Shown here piece after piece: positions 31,499 through 40,757 of a stretch of DNA of 40,835 bases. A program made the translations under genes and the position numbers. How positions within the stretch are numbered: position 1 is the stretch's first letter; each line of letters begins with the position of its first letter. The notes under the pieces were generated by a model, which had not been told where the DNA came from, did no database searches, and was given only the letters and a program-made list of their open reading frames with translations. The DNA is taken from contig DATCIH010000039.1 in NCBI GenBank assembly GCA_036507955.1, positions 1 through 40,835 on the forward strand. Direction: 5' to 3'. The DNA comes from DATCIH01 sp036507955 (GTDB lineage Bacteria; Bacillota; Clostridia; Clostridiales; Clostridiaceae).

Positions 31499-32713
31499 AT
31501 GAATAGAAAAGTAACTTTGCTCATATTATTATTAATTATCATTTCCCTTATAGGGTGCATTTCAAACAAAGAAACGGTCACGATTAAAGCTAAAATTAAA
31601 ACTGATGCTACAGTTAGCTCTGATGCAAATATCAAGGACAATTCGCCTCAAATTGATATTGTCTCACCAGTCATTGAAACAACTATAAATAAAACCCCTG
31701 GATATATTTTTCAAAGTAGTAACAAGAAAATTATTAGCAGCGATGAACTTAAAACCTGCGATAAGTTCACATTGTTACTAGCTAAAAACGAGCTCTTTGC
31801 ACGTAAGGGCTATAAATTTAAAGATAGTGATCTTTTGGAATATTTCAGCAATAAGAGCTGGTATAATCCTGTGGATAATGTGAAGGGAAATCTTGAGGAA
31901 TTAGGTGGAGTAGAAAAACAAAATTTTAATTCGATAGATAAAAGCTATAATAGCTTCAAATATTCTATTCTTAATGATTGGACCACACATGAAAAAAAGG
32001 AATATACCGAAAGCGTTGAAAAAGATATAAATAATGATGGGGTTACGGAGAAAATATCATGTACCTTTGTTAGTAGTACAGATAATTCTTCAGATGATTA
32101 TACTATTACAGTAAATTTTAAGGGTACAGACTATAAAATTCAGGGTATTGAGGAAAATGTAAATACAGAGTTATTTTTTGCTGATTTTAATGCAGCGGAT
32201 AATAGTACAGAGTTTTATATAACTTCTCAGGGTCCTAGTGATGATCCAGGAGCCACAATATTTAGTTTTACTGGTGATAGTATAAAAAAAGATATGACCT
32301 TAGCTGGTAGTATTATTTCCTACGACGGAAAAGGCAGGATATATACTGATTTTAGTAAAACCAGCGATATAAATAAAATTGTGCTTAGCTATTATGAAAT
32401 TGGAAAAGGACTAGTTTATCCAGATAAAATATATACTATTGGAAAGTATTTGCAATACCCTTTAAACTATAAACTTCTTAAAACTGAGCAGGGTATGTCC
32501 TATATCTATGACGCAGATGGGAAAGATTATAATGCCCTAAGTGCACTTTATAATAGTTCTGATATAGTAAAGGTTACAAACGTAAATGAAAAACTTAAAA
32601 TAGTTGATGTGGATTGTAATTTAATGAAAGATATTGTTAGAAATATACCTATAAAGGTTGAAGGGGAGGATGGGAAAACTGGGTGGCTAATGTGGCTTAA
32701 TGGAGGAGATTAA
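31499..32713 (+). CDS. YARHG-domain lipoprotein
   Basis: A 404-residue exported lipoprotein with lipobox LIGC (C20). A YARHG domain lies at about 88-150 (LLAKNELFARKGYKFKDSDLLEYFSNKSWYNP). This extracellular domain is common in Firmicutes and of unknown function. The later part contains KDINNDGVTEKISCTF, resembling VCBS/EF-hand-like repeat segments, and beta-rich sequence to the end. The ATG follows AGGAGG (31486-31491). A truncated gene lies behind it on the other strand and a DUF2087 gene follows in its own unit. Probably a cell-surface binding protein. Confidence 0.82.
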   Translation: MNRKVTLLILLLIIISLIGCISNKETVTIKAKIKTDATVSSDANIKDNSPQIDIVSPVIETTINKTPGYIFQSSNKKIISSDELKTCDKFTLLLAKNELFARKGYKFKDSDLLEYFSNKSWYNPVDNVKGNLEELGGVEKQNFNSIDKSYNSFKYSILNDWTTHEKKEYTESVEKDINNDGVTEKISCTFVSSTDNSSDDYTITVNFKGTDYKIQGIEENVNTELFFADFNAADNSTEFYITSQGPSDDPGATIFSFTGDSIKKDMTLAGSIISYDGKGRIYTDFSKTSDINKIVLSYYEIGKGLVYPDKIYTIGKYLQYPLNYKLLKTEQGMSYIYDADGKDYNALSALYNSSDIVKVTNVNEKLKIVDVDCNLMKDIVRNIPIKVEGEDGKTGWLMWLNGGD

Positions 32714-32835
32714 ATTCATGAAGACACTTTTTTCAAGGGGTATGTCAAGAAAAATTATTTGTATGACATGTTAAATAAATGGTGCCAACTTTACGAATGG
32801 TTGCCTCAATCTTTAAAGTAAATATGAAACACACA

Positions 32836-32913
32836 AACAATAGTACATATTGTTAACAAATACGCAAACAATAATATAATACGTTGACAAACATATAAAC
32901 GATATTGTAATAT
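32836..32913 (+). promoter_or_regulatory. DUF2087 gene promoter with inverted repeats
   Basis: TTGACA (32884-32889), an 18-base spacer and TAATAT (32908-32913) make a sigma-A promoter. Upstream lies AACAATA-gtaca-TATTGTT (32836-32854), a perfect 7-bp inverted repeat. AAACAAT recurs at 32866-32872, and AAACATAT with ATATGTTT spans the promoter itself. Several operators for one regulator are likely. Confidence 0.55.
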
Positions 32914-32945
32914 GTTTATATTAGACAAAAGGAGGTAAAATATAA

Positions 32946-33245
32946 ATGGATTTGGCACAAGAACTTAAAAATTATTTAGATAATATGGGTAGACTTAAAT
33001 TATTTCCGTCAAAAAAGAGATATAAAATACTTTCATTAATGTATCTAGCCACTAAATTTGAAAAAGGGGTTACCTATACTGAAAAGCAAATTAATGAAAT
33101 ATTAGATAATTCACATACCTTCAATGACAGATGTCTTTTGAGAAGGGAATTATTCAATAATAAATTTCTTGGAAGATTAAAGGATTGTTCTAAATACTGG
33201 ATGGAAGAAAAGCAGCCTGAGTTTGAGGAGTTTAAATTGAACTGA
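32946..33245 (+). CDS. DUF2087-domain protein
   Basis: A 99-residue protein matching the DUF2087 pattern: RLKLFPSKKRYKILSLMYLATKFEKGVTYTEKQINEIL, then LLRRELFNNKFLGRL and YWM. The domain resembles a winged helix and is often found in, or next to, ArsR- or MarR-type regulators, so DNA binding is plausible. It could bind the repeats in its own promoter region. AAAGGAGG precedes the ATG. It is a single-gene unit. Confidence 0.85.
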   Translation: MDLAQELKNYLDNMGRLKLFPSKKRYKILSLMYLATKFEKGVTYTEKQINEILDNSHTFNDRCLLRRELFNNKFLGRLKDCSKYWMEEKQPEFEEFKLN

Positions 33246-33295
33246 TATAATAGTGAAACTCATATTTCTACATATCTATTAGTTTGTTAGTCTGT

Positions 33296-33341
33296 CTAGC
33301 CAATGCTTACATATAGCTTTCAATAGAAAAGTATTGGCTAG
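33296..33341. terminator. Hairpin between DUF2087 and GNAT genes
   Basis: CTAGCCAATGCTT (33296-33308) pairs with AAGTATTGGCTAG (33329-33341) with one G-U pair and a 20-base loop. It lies between convergent genes; no strong T-run follows, so terminator function is uncertain. Confidence 0.4.
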
Positions 33342-33353
33342 AATCTCCATATT

Positions 33354-33818
33354 TTAAAAAATTCCCTTTTTCATTACATAATTTATAAACGTTTGTTCAT
33401 TATGCTGTTTATTCTGAGCTTGCAAAACCTCATACCCCTTATGTAAAAAGAAGAGTTTTGCTGTAATACTTGCTTCGGTATAAACTTCACTATAGCCTAG
33501 TTGTTTTGCACACTTTTCTAATGTGCTTAATATTCTTGAAGCCACTCCTATTCCCTGATAATCTTTATGTGTATACAATCTATCAATATACCTTTTACCA
33601 TTTAGGTCACCAAAACCAATAATCTTTTCATCAAGTTCTGCAACATAGACTATATTGGCTTCTAATGAATTCAACCAGACTTTTTTATCTGGATTTATTA
33701 ATCCCCAAGCATTCAATTGATCCATTGAGTAATCTTTTGAATTTATAGTGTGAATAGTGTTGTAAAACAAATCTAGTACTTGTTGCAAATCAGACTTTGT
33801 AAATCTTCTAATAAACAA
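33354..33818 (-). CDS. GNAT-family N-acetyltransferase
   Basis: A 154-residue acetyl-CoA-dependent N-acetyltransferase. The acetyl-CoA pyrophosphate loop is seen at about 83-97 (LYTHKDYQGIGVASRIL, the Q/R-x-x-G-x-G/A pattern). The IRRFTKSDLQQVLDLFYNTIHTIN start places it in the YafP-like branch. The target is unknown. The start is a TTG with AGGAG 10 bases upstream; no in-frame ATG fits. Length and motifs are intact. Confidence 0.87.
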   Translation of the reverse strand: MFIRRFTKSDLQQVLDLFYNTIHTINSKDYSMDQLNAWGLINPDKKVWLNSLEANIVYVAELDEKIIGFGDLNGKRYIDRLYTHKDYQGIGVASRILSTLEKCAKQLGYSEVYTEASITAKLFFLHKGYEVLQAQNKQHNEQTFINYVMKKGIF

Positions 33819-34041
33819 TTGTTTTCATCTCCTATAGATCCTCAAGGGATATTATCTCTTAATATTTTAATTATACATGATTATAAGAAAGTTATCATAA
33901 CATGCCTATTTAGTAATTAGGGAATATTTAATATTTACCTCAAAAGCAAATAAACACTATTTAGTTATATAATATTATTATTACAAATAAATATTGCAAT
34001 TCAAGATATAGATCTATAAATAATATGCAAGGAGGATTACC

Positions 34042-35437
34042 TTGAAATATTTAAAGGTAATATTATCTACTTTATTATGTGTAACCTTATTTAGTGGGTG
34101 TGACAAAATCAAACTAAAGCAATTTAATAATCCTGCCCTTCCTCAAGTAACCTTAAATTTTTGCTGGATAGGAGCGGAAAGTCCTTCTACAAAGGCAGTC
34201 TTAAAGGAGGTATCAGAAAAGTCCAAACTAAATATTCAGCTCAGTTTTACATGGTTATATAATTACACTATAGAAAATAGCCTTGATGCTGCCTCTCCAC
34301 CTATTGATGCTTTTATTATAGGAGGGAAGGACAATACTTCTGATATATCCTATTCAACACTTGCTAAAAAGGGTGAACTTTTAGATCTTACAGATTTATT
34401 TCCGACTAATGCTCCAGATATCTATAAGAATCTTACTAAGGCGGATATAGATGCCCTAAAGGTTGATGGATAATATAAATAATCTAGATGATCTAGAAAA
34501 ATATTTGGCTAGTGTTGCAGAAACAGATAATAATATCACTGCTTTAAAGGCTGTACCCCTTAACACTGGATTTTATGCCAGGTTATATGGATATGTTTGT
34601 TTGGATGATTATACAAATTTAGTTTATAAATATGATGATCCTAAGATGAAGCTTATTCCTTGGGAGGATACTGATGCCTTTAAGGATTTAATGGAAAGGT
34701 TAACCCGTTGGATTAGTAGAGGCTACCTTGCATTTGCAAAGGATGGAGACTATGGAAGTGATGTAGCTGCTTATTTCGGTGCTAATGAATATATAGAGAA
34801 AGATACTGTATTGGCTTCTTCCACTAATGCAAAAGGAGTAGATGCTCATACATATCTTCTTGGTAAAGATTTGCCATTGCTGAGGACAAATTCCATTTCT
34901 TCTATTTACAATAATGCTGGGATTGCTATAAGTGTCCAATCAAAGAATGCGGTGAGAACGTTGAAATTTCTTAATTGGGTACAAGAAAGCAAGGGAAATT
35001 ATAATCTATTAAACTATGGTAGAGAAGGAAAGGATTATACCTTAGATAATGGGCTTATAACCCTACCTTCCTTCTCTAATACCAATACTCCCTATTCAGA
35101 TTGGAATTCTACCCCTTTTAAAAATTTCAATTATGAGTTAAATGATTTTTATCCTGCTGACACTCAAAAAGATTATGGACTTAAAATACAATCTTTGTTG
35201 TCAAAGGCTGTATATGCTCCCCATAATGGCTTCTTTCCATATTATGGAGACATCGATGCTATGGCAAGAGCAAGGAGCAATTTGTTTGATCAGAATATTT
35301 ATTATGCCCTTTATAATGGTACTTTCAATTACTCAGATATTGCTAGAATACGAGAGGACTTAAAGCATGTAGGCACTGACAATATAGTTTCCGTTATTCA
35401 GTACCAGCTTAATACCTTTATGAAGGGTAACAAATAA
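34042..35437 (+). pseudogene. Solute-binding lipoprotein gene broken by an internal deletion
   Basis: This is a paralogue of the 4601-6025 lipoprotein. The first frame (34042-34473) encodes the signal peptide, lipobox FSGC and the first lobe up to KADIDALKVDG, then stops at TAA. The second frame, from about 34474, resumes at INNLDDLEKYLAS. Relative to the intact copy, the 31-residue stretch KLYVI...NMSA between these points is gone: 93 bases replaced by 4, a net loss of 89, which shifts the frame. The rest aligns to the end (FMKGNK), with about 20 extra residues near the C-terminus. AAGGAGG precedes the TTG start. A 144-residue secreted fragment is unlikely to work. Confidence 0.85.
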
Positions 35438-35466
35438 TAGATGACTAGTTATAGCTAGTTATCTAT
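35437..35466. terminator. Terminator-like hairpin after the broken lipoprotein gene
   Basis: ATAGATGACTAG (35437-35448) pairs with CTAGTTATCTAT (35455-35466) with one G-U pair and a 6-base loop, between convergent genes. Confidence 0.5.
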
Positions 35467-35487
35467 TTGCATTATCAAGTATATTTC

Positions 35488-36462
35488 TTAATCAAGTTCA
35501 CTCCATAGCTCTTTAAAAGCTTGATTGTCCATCTTGAAGAAGATATGAGAGAAATCGTAATAAATATATCCATCTTTAAAAAGCCTTAATTGTACTTGGC
35601 AACCATCATTTAGAGTTATGTAGATAAATTTTTGATTTGTTTCCACCTTTTCCTCAAACAAATAGGACAGACTTTCCTGGGAGTAGGGAGTTGTATTTTT
35701 TAGTTGGGCAACAAAGCTGGTTAATACATTAAGATCAGTTAGCTCTTTATATTGTTGCTTGTTAGAATTCCAGCTTTCGGAGCTTTCATATTTAACTGTT
35801 TTTATATTGTTTCCTATTTTTAGCTTGTTAAATATATCAGCGCCAGTTTTTACACTAATTCCATTAAAGCACTCATAAACTTGTGCATCAATAATTCCAT
35901 CAAATTTACCATAGGTCATTATTCTAAAGTTTTTGTCATAACCCTTAACCATATAAACATCCAGTATACCTATACTTGATGCAAACTCAACTGCATAGTC
36001 CTTTTGCTGACTCCACTCATCTATATTTCCCTTTGTAGTACCCAGCTTCTCCCCAAGTAAATTCTTTGCGCCTTCAGGCGATATCTTTGTACCAGTTTGA
36101 GTATATACTCTACTTTGATACACAATAAGCCCTATCATGTCCATTGCAGCATTTGTATTCTTAGGTAATACTATTTTGGGAATATATAAACCATCGGATG
36201 AACTTATACTATTAGTGGAATCCTTAGGAGAAACGCTAGTTGATGAGGAAGAAAAAGAGAGAGAGGTAGATTTTTTTCCTAGTAAATTATGTCCTAATAT
36301 TCCAAGACAAAAAACAATAGTAATACTAGCTGCTATTGAAATGATGGGCTTAAAAGCAAGGGGATAATGTCTTTTTTGCAATATTTTCTTAGATAATCTA
36401 TGCTCCATTTCTTTATCTGGTGCCAGTTTGCCAATAACACGCTGGATATCATTCTTATTCAT
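35488..36462 (-). CDS. Membrane anti-sigma-factor-like protein
   Basis: A 324-residue protein with a short cytoplasmic N-terminus, one membrane segment (about 38-60), a serine-rich linker (65-90) and a large extracellular region of about 230 residues of unknown fold. The gene overlaps the upstream ECF sigma gene by 4 bases (ATGA), the classic sigma/anti-sigma arrangement. The N-terminal 35 residues (DIQRVIGKLAPDKEMEHRLSKKI) would bind the sigma factor. The outer region probably senses a surface signal. I recognise no named domain, so the anti-sigma role rests on topology and neighbour. Confidence 0.75.
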   Translation of the reverse strand: MNKNDIQRVIGKLAPDKEMEHRLSKKILQKRHYPLAFKPIISIAASITIVFCLGILGHNLLGKKSTSLSFSSSSTSVSPKDSTNSISSSDGLYIPKIVLPKNTNAAMDMIGLIVYQSRVYTQTGTKISPEGAKNLLGEKLGTTKGNIDEWSQQKDYAVEFASSIGILDVYMVKGYDKNFRIMTYGKFDGIIDAQVYECFNGISVKTGADIFNKLKIGNNIKTVKYESSESWNSNKQQYKELTDLNVLTSFVAQLKNTTPYSQESLSYLFEEKVETNQKFIYITLNDGCQVQLRLFKDGYIYYDFSHIFFKMDNQAFKELWSELD

Positions 36463-36947
36463 AAGGATTCGCCTCCCAACTGGATTTTTAGGATATCTCG
36501 GCCACGTTTTAAACGCATCTTTACAGCAGATTCTCTGATTTTAAGTATCTCTGATATTTTCGTAACTGAATAATCCTCAAAATAGTATAATTGTATGACA
36601 GCTTTATACTTAGAAGATAACTTCAAGATTTCTTCCATAATATTAATATCTATAGGATTGTCGTAGTAACTTTTAATATCCTCCATTTTTATAACTCGTT
36701 TGTGCCATACACTTCTAAGTATATCTTTACATAAGTTTATAGCTACTCTAATGAGCCATGCTTTTTCATGCTCAGTATTAGTAAATTTAGGAGGATTATA
36801 TATAAGCTTAATAAACGTTTCTTGCAGGACTTCTTCCACATCTTCTTTATTGCCAAGATAAACCATGCAAATTCTAAAGAGCATATCACCATATAAACTG
36901 TATTTTTCAGAAAGGTTATCCCTGACAAGCTGAGATGAATTTTGCAC
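36459..36947 (-). CDS. ECF-type RNA polymerase sigma factor
   Basis: A 162-residue group IV sigma factor. Region 2 lies at about 15-80 (YGDMLFRICMVYLGNKEDVEEVLQETFIKL, with EKAWLIRVAINLCKDILRS) and region 4 at about 105-155 (KAVIQLYYFEDYSVTKISEILKIRESAVKMRLKRGRDIL). It directs polymerase to ECF promoters, probably in a stress or envelope response held back by the coupled membrane protein. The GTG start has GGAGG 8 bases upstream. A sequence like an ECF promoter lies just upstream, so it may activate its own gene. Confidence 0.9.
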   Translation of the reverse strand: MQNSSQLVRDNLSEKYSLYGDMLFRICMVYLGNKEDVEEVLQETFIKLIYNPPKFTNTEHEKAWLIRVAINLCKDILRSVWHKRVIKMEDIKSYYDNPIDINIMEEILKLSSKYKAVIQLYYFEDYSVTKISEILKIRESAVKMRLKRGRDILKIQLGGESL

Positions 36948-36972
36948 AATATAAACCTCCTTTCCCCCTTAA

Positions 36973-36999
36973 CACGAATGAAAACTTGAAATAGTCACA
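36973..36999 (-). promoter_or_regulatory. Possible autoregulatory ECF promoter
   Basis: On the minus strand TGTGAC (36994-36999), a 17-base spacer and CGTG (36973-36976) resemble ECF promoters of the TGwAAC-N16/17-CGTC type. It is 26 bases before the sigma gene. Both boxes carry one deviation. Confidence 0.4.
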
Positions 37000-37005
37000 T
37001 CTTTT

Positions 37006-37438
37006 TTAAAATACAGTTTTTATATCTTTTAAAATGGTTTTGTCAATAGGAGAATTAATATCCTTAGGAAGATTATCCACATCAAACCATTTAAGTTCAG
37101 TTGCTACAGCTTCATCCTGTTTTAATTCACCTTCATACTCATCACAAAGAAAAATTACATTAACACAATATACTTCATCACCATTAGGATATTTTACATG
37201 CATGTCGTCTCCTGAAAAAACCTTATAAAAGGTTAATTTTGTTGGAGTTATACCTATTTCTTGTTTCAATTCCCGTTTAACGGCCTCTTCCACTGTTTCT
37301 CCTAACTCCAAGGAATCACCATGTATAGCCCAAGTGCCATTATCTGATCTTCTTTGAAGCAGTATCTTTCCCCACTCCTACAAGCAGCAAAGGACCGTTT
37401 TTAATGTGTTTTCTTATGCTTTTTATATATTCATGCAT
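37006..37438 (-). pseudogene. Nudix hydrolase, frameshifted
   Basis: Nudix enzymes hydrolyse nucleoside diphosphate derivatives. The frame from the ATG at 37438 (GAGGGG upstream) begins with the family-like MHEYIKSIRKHIKNGPLLLVGVG and soon meets a stop. A second frame takes over as GKILLQRRSDNGTWAIHG and runs through the Nudix box to 37006. About nine residues expected between LLLVG and GKILL are missing, so an internal deletion caused the shift. The box itself has decayed: the conserved glycine is D (HGDSLELGE) and REL-x-EE reads REL-K-QE. Both changes hit metal-binding positions, fitting loss of function. Only the 3' frame, 37006-37311, is open. Confidence 0.8.
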
Positions 37439-37551
37439 TCTTCTATCCCCTCTATAAAGAACCCTTTAATAAATAACTAAGTTCTGTATATAAATATTAA
37501 CAAGAGATAGTTGCAGTGTCAATTATTGTAATTATTGTTTATCCGATAAAA

Positions 37552-38232
37552 TTATCTGTTTGTAACCTTATCTTGAATGAATAACTGGATATCTTTAAAA
37601 GTTGGGTCTAAGGGTATTGATTTGAATGTAATTTTATCATAAATGAAACTATCACCTTTTTTTATAAGTGAAAATCGTTCCCCATCACCAAATCCATATT
37701 GGGCTACATCTGAATAAAAGAATTTTGTACCATTTATTTCTTCATAGGTAGTCTCAGTATAATTATTCAGTAGAAAAAATGCATAGTCCCCCTTGTGTAA
37801 TTGAGAAATAATGCTGGTATCCTCAACCATCATGCTACTGCTAGCTAACAAACATGGAGCAAGTACGGTTATTTTATCACCTTTAATCAGGGTTCCCTTA
37901 TATACATCATTTACATTAATAGTTATTAATGTATTGTATTCTTTTTGACCATTGAAATTTATCTCTATATCTTTGAATTCGACTGCTTTTCCATAAATAA
38001 TTTCTTCATTCTGATCTATTATTTCCTACTGCGTTAATAAACTTGCAAGACTTGTAGCTGATGAATATTGCGGTGGGGCTTTAACATATTTTACAGTTAT
38101 GTTACCAGTAGGATTTTTCAATATAATTCTTGTAGAAGAAAAGTAATTTATATAAACAAAGGGTATGCCTAATAATATAATTACACATGCAACTATACTT
38201 ATTACTGACTTTTTCATATTCGATCTGTTCAT
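37552..38232 (-). pseudogene. Secreted hypothetical protein gene split by one in-frame amber codon
   Basis: The frame opens at ATG 38232 with a signal or anchor segment (residues 8-28) and reads 68 codons to a TAG at 38026-38028 (context CAG-TAG-GAA). The same frame then continues with no further stop through EIIDQNEEIIYGKAVEFKDI, VNDVYKGTLIKGDKITVLAP and a conserved-looking tail to TAA at 37552. The whole would be about 226 residues. I recognise no named domain; the KGDKITVLAP segment resembles small beta-rich lipoproteins of Clostridia. One point mutation (for example from CAG or AAG) explains the break. Neighbours on both sides are also damaged. Confidence 0.8.
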
Positions 38233-38421
38233 GTTTTACACACCTTTCAATTCTATTTTTAAAGGTTTATTGCCTTCAATTAGTAAAACGAATTAGTATT
38301 TGGAAAGGTCACAAATAAATAATTTATTTAATGATTTTAAAGAAGCCCCTAGAAGTGGTAGAATCATAGTTACATGTATTATATTATTGCTATACTCACT
38401 GCAAGATAAAGGGGACATAAA

Positions 38422-38928
38422 ATGGAAAGATATCGTTTTAAGCCAGTCTTAATATTCACTCCAATAATTACGTTAAGTGTATTACTATATTTAGCGGTGG
38501 AGACTAATATCGTTATAAAACTTTATTTAATATTCCCAATAATAGTAAATATATATTTTTTCAGTATTAATACTACTACGTATTGTAGTATTGATGAAGA
38601 AAAATTTAAATTTCAAAGATTATTTAAATCAAAGACAATATATTGGAAAGAAATACGGGGGATTGTATTCAATGAGATAATTAAACCAAACAAGGAAAAC
38701 TTGTATTTATTGGATGAGGAGGATTTAACAATACATACAGTTAGTAATATGGATGGAACGGATGAAGTAAGGACTACATATAGATATAATCTTAATCAAG
38801 CTATATCAGTTTCATATATGTTTAGAGACTATGAAGAAATATATAAAATAATTTATGAAAAGTTTAAAGATAATGAAGGAATTTTTATTGATAGCAGATT
38901 AATTGATTTTTGTAGAGACTTGAACTAG
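38422..38928 (+). CDS. Small membrane protein with PH-like domain
   Basis: A 168-residue protein with two N-terminal membrane segments (about 7-26 and 30-50), then a beta-rich region (YCSIDEEKFKFQRLFKSKTIYWKEIRGIVFNE) typical of bacterial PH-like domains that follow membrane hairpins. Function unknown. AAAGGGGAC precedes the ATG. It ends 10 bases before the ABC ATPase gene on the same strand and probably starts that operon, so it may be an accessory to the transporter. Confidence 0.65.
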   Translation: MERYRFKPVLIFTPIITLSVLLYLAVETNIVIKLYLIFPIIVNIYFFSINTTTYCSIDEEKFKFQRLFKSKTIYWKEIRGIVFNEIIKPNKENLYLLDEEDLTIHTVSNMDGTDEVRTTYRYNLNQAISVSYMFRDYEEIYKIIYEKFKDNEGIFIDSRLIDFCRDLN

Positions 38929-38938
38929 GGGGCCAGTC

Positions 38939-39625
38939 ATGGAATATATATTAGAGGCAGAGGATATTTGCAAGTCCGTAGGTATAGAAAAGGAAAAGCT
39001 TGAGATTCTAAAGAAAGTTAATCTCAAGGTTAAAGAAGCGGAATACGTTGCTATAATGGGGCCTAGTGGTAGCGGTAAAAGTACACTTCTAGGTATATTG
39101 TCCTGTATTGACCATCAAACTTCAGGAAAGGTTAGAATCAATGGAGTAAGTGTTAGCGGATTGAATAAGGATAAATTAACTGAGTTTAGAAATAAAAACA
39201 TAGGTATTGTCTTTCAAACCTTCAACTTGATTTCTGTCCTAAATGCAGAGGAGAATATTGAAGTACCTCTGTATTTTTCAAAAAAACAAATTGAGGTAAA
39301 AAACAAAGTTGATGAGTTAATAAATATAGTAGGACTAAATAATAAAAGAAAATCTCTTCCAAAGCAGTTATCAGGAGGAGAGCAGCAAAGAGTTGCCATA
39401 GCCAGGGCTTTAACTTGCGAACCAAAAATCTTATTTGCGGATGAACCAACTGGTGCTTTAGACAGTGTAAACAGTGAAATAGTTTTAGATATATTTGATG
39501 AATTTAGAAAAAGATATAACATGGCTATTATCATTATTACCCATGATTTGAAGGTTGCAGAAAGGGCAGATAGAATTGTATACATTAAAGATGGCGAACT
39601 TGCTCAAGGTAAGTCAGCTGTATGA
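38939..39625 (+). CDS. ABC transporter ATPase, MacB/LolD type
   Basis: A 228-residue ATPase subunit with Walker A GPSGSGKST (41-49), Q-loop Q93, signature LSGGEQQ (144-150), Walker B ILFADEP with D168-E169, D-loop and switch H202. The NKNIGIVFQTFNLI and TGALD segments place it in the MacB/LolD/YknY group, which power FtsX-type permeases that move peptides or lipoproteins or resist antimicrobial peptides. Its stop overlaps the permease start (ATGATAG). The ATPase is intact, but its permease partner is broken, so the complex is probably not made. Confidence 0.92.
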   Translation: MEYILEAEDICKSVGIEKEKLEILKKVNLKVKEAEYVAIMGPSGSGKSTLLGILSCIDHQTSGKVRINGVSVSGLNKDKLTEFRNKNIGIVFQTFNLISVLNAEENIEVPLYFSKKQIEVKNKVDELINIVGLNNKRKSLPKQLSGGEQQRVAIARALTCEPKILFADEPTGALDSVNSEIVLDIFDEFRKRYNMAIIIITHDLKVAERADRIVYIKDGELAQGKSAV

Positions 39626-40757
39626 TAGATGCAAAAAAACTATTCAAAATCTATAATTTAAAGACTTGGAAGCAAAATAAATTTCAGATATTCTTAAGCA
39701 TATTAGCCATATCTATAGCTGTTGCTATATTGATTTCAATTAGACTTATTCCTTCATTAACTAATATATATAAAAACATTAATGCTAGAGGCCTTAATGA
39801 TGGTGACATCAACATAGTAATGACAAAGCCTAATATAACGGATGAACAAATTAACTCATTAAATAAATTAAAAAGTGAAGGCAAAATTATCTATGCGACT
39901 ACATATGAAATGGAAAACAACCTTACGAGTGGAGATATAATCAATGAAGTAGAATTAAAGTTTATTGATAAGGAGTACTATTCTATTAATAAAAACCTTG
40001 ATAATTATATAGAAAAATTAGGTAACCATAATGTACTTATTAACAGGGTTACTGCTGATAAGTTTAACTTAAAGAAGGGGGATCATATTTCTCTTACTAT
40101 TAAGGGCTTTTATGATACTGATACAAAGTTTAAGGTTGAAGATATTATCGAGAAATCAAATGCAATCGAAGAGAATATTTTAGGCGTAATAATTTTGGAC
40201 AAGTCAATTTGAAGCCAAAGGAAGGCATACAAATAACTAGTTTAGCTACTAATATTAGTGTGGTTATAAATAAAGGATATAAATTAGAAGATATAAAAAG
40301 TGAACTTGAAAAAAGCTTTAATAGAGGGGAAAGGTTGAATACCTATCAGCAATTTATTGAAAGCTTAAAAAAAGAAACAGAAACAGAAAGTAAAGCCCTA
40401 GAATTTATTCAGATATTGGTAATAATAATAACTGGAGTAGGAATTTCAGTTACTACCTTGTTACTTACATTAAAAAGGAAAAGGGATTACGTTCTATTTA
40501 GCATTTATGGTATGGAAGATGCCCTACTTGGAGATTTGATTTTATATGAAACCTTTGTAATTTGCATAATCGGAATTATTATCGGGAGCTGTTTAAGTTT
40601 CATAATTACTGGATTCCTAGAAAAAACCATTATAAGTGAAATAGGTATAAATACGGTGCTAATACAGTCAATTTTACCAGTTGGTATAACTATAACTCAT
40701 ACTTCGCATACTGTAAAGCATCATAAGACGTTGATATATCTAAGTTTGCGAGCATAA
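39622..40757 (+). pseudogene. FtsX/MacB-type ABC permease, frameshifted and truncated
   Basis: The first frame (39622-40212) has one membrane segment (about 23-45) and a MacB-like periplasmic domain, ending at TGA just after VIILDKSI. The second frame opens at TTG 40209 and continues the domain (LKPKEGIQITS) and two membrane segments of the FtsX core. Adding one T to the TTT at 40208-40210 would join them as KSI-LKPKEG, so a single-base loss is the likely cause. Homology then ends at about 40698 (VGITIT); the last 19 codons (HTSHTVKHH...) are unrelated, and the final membrane segment is missing. Confidence 0.8.

Noticed and set aside
32741..32770. Hairpin ATGTCA/TGACAT after the YARHG gene
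   Set aside because: The 6-bp stem has a 16-base loop and no T-run, too weak to call a terminator.
38026..38028. Pyrrolysine or programmed read-through at the amber codon
   Set aside because: There is no methylamine methyltransferase context, no pyl genes in the window, and neighbouring genes carry ordinary damage.
39214..39585. Open frames antisense to the ABC ATPase
   Set aside because: The plus-strand gene has all ATPase motifs; the antisense frames are by-products of its codon pattern.
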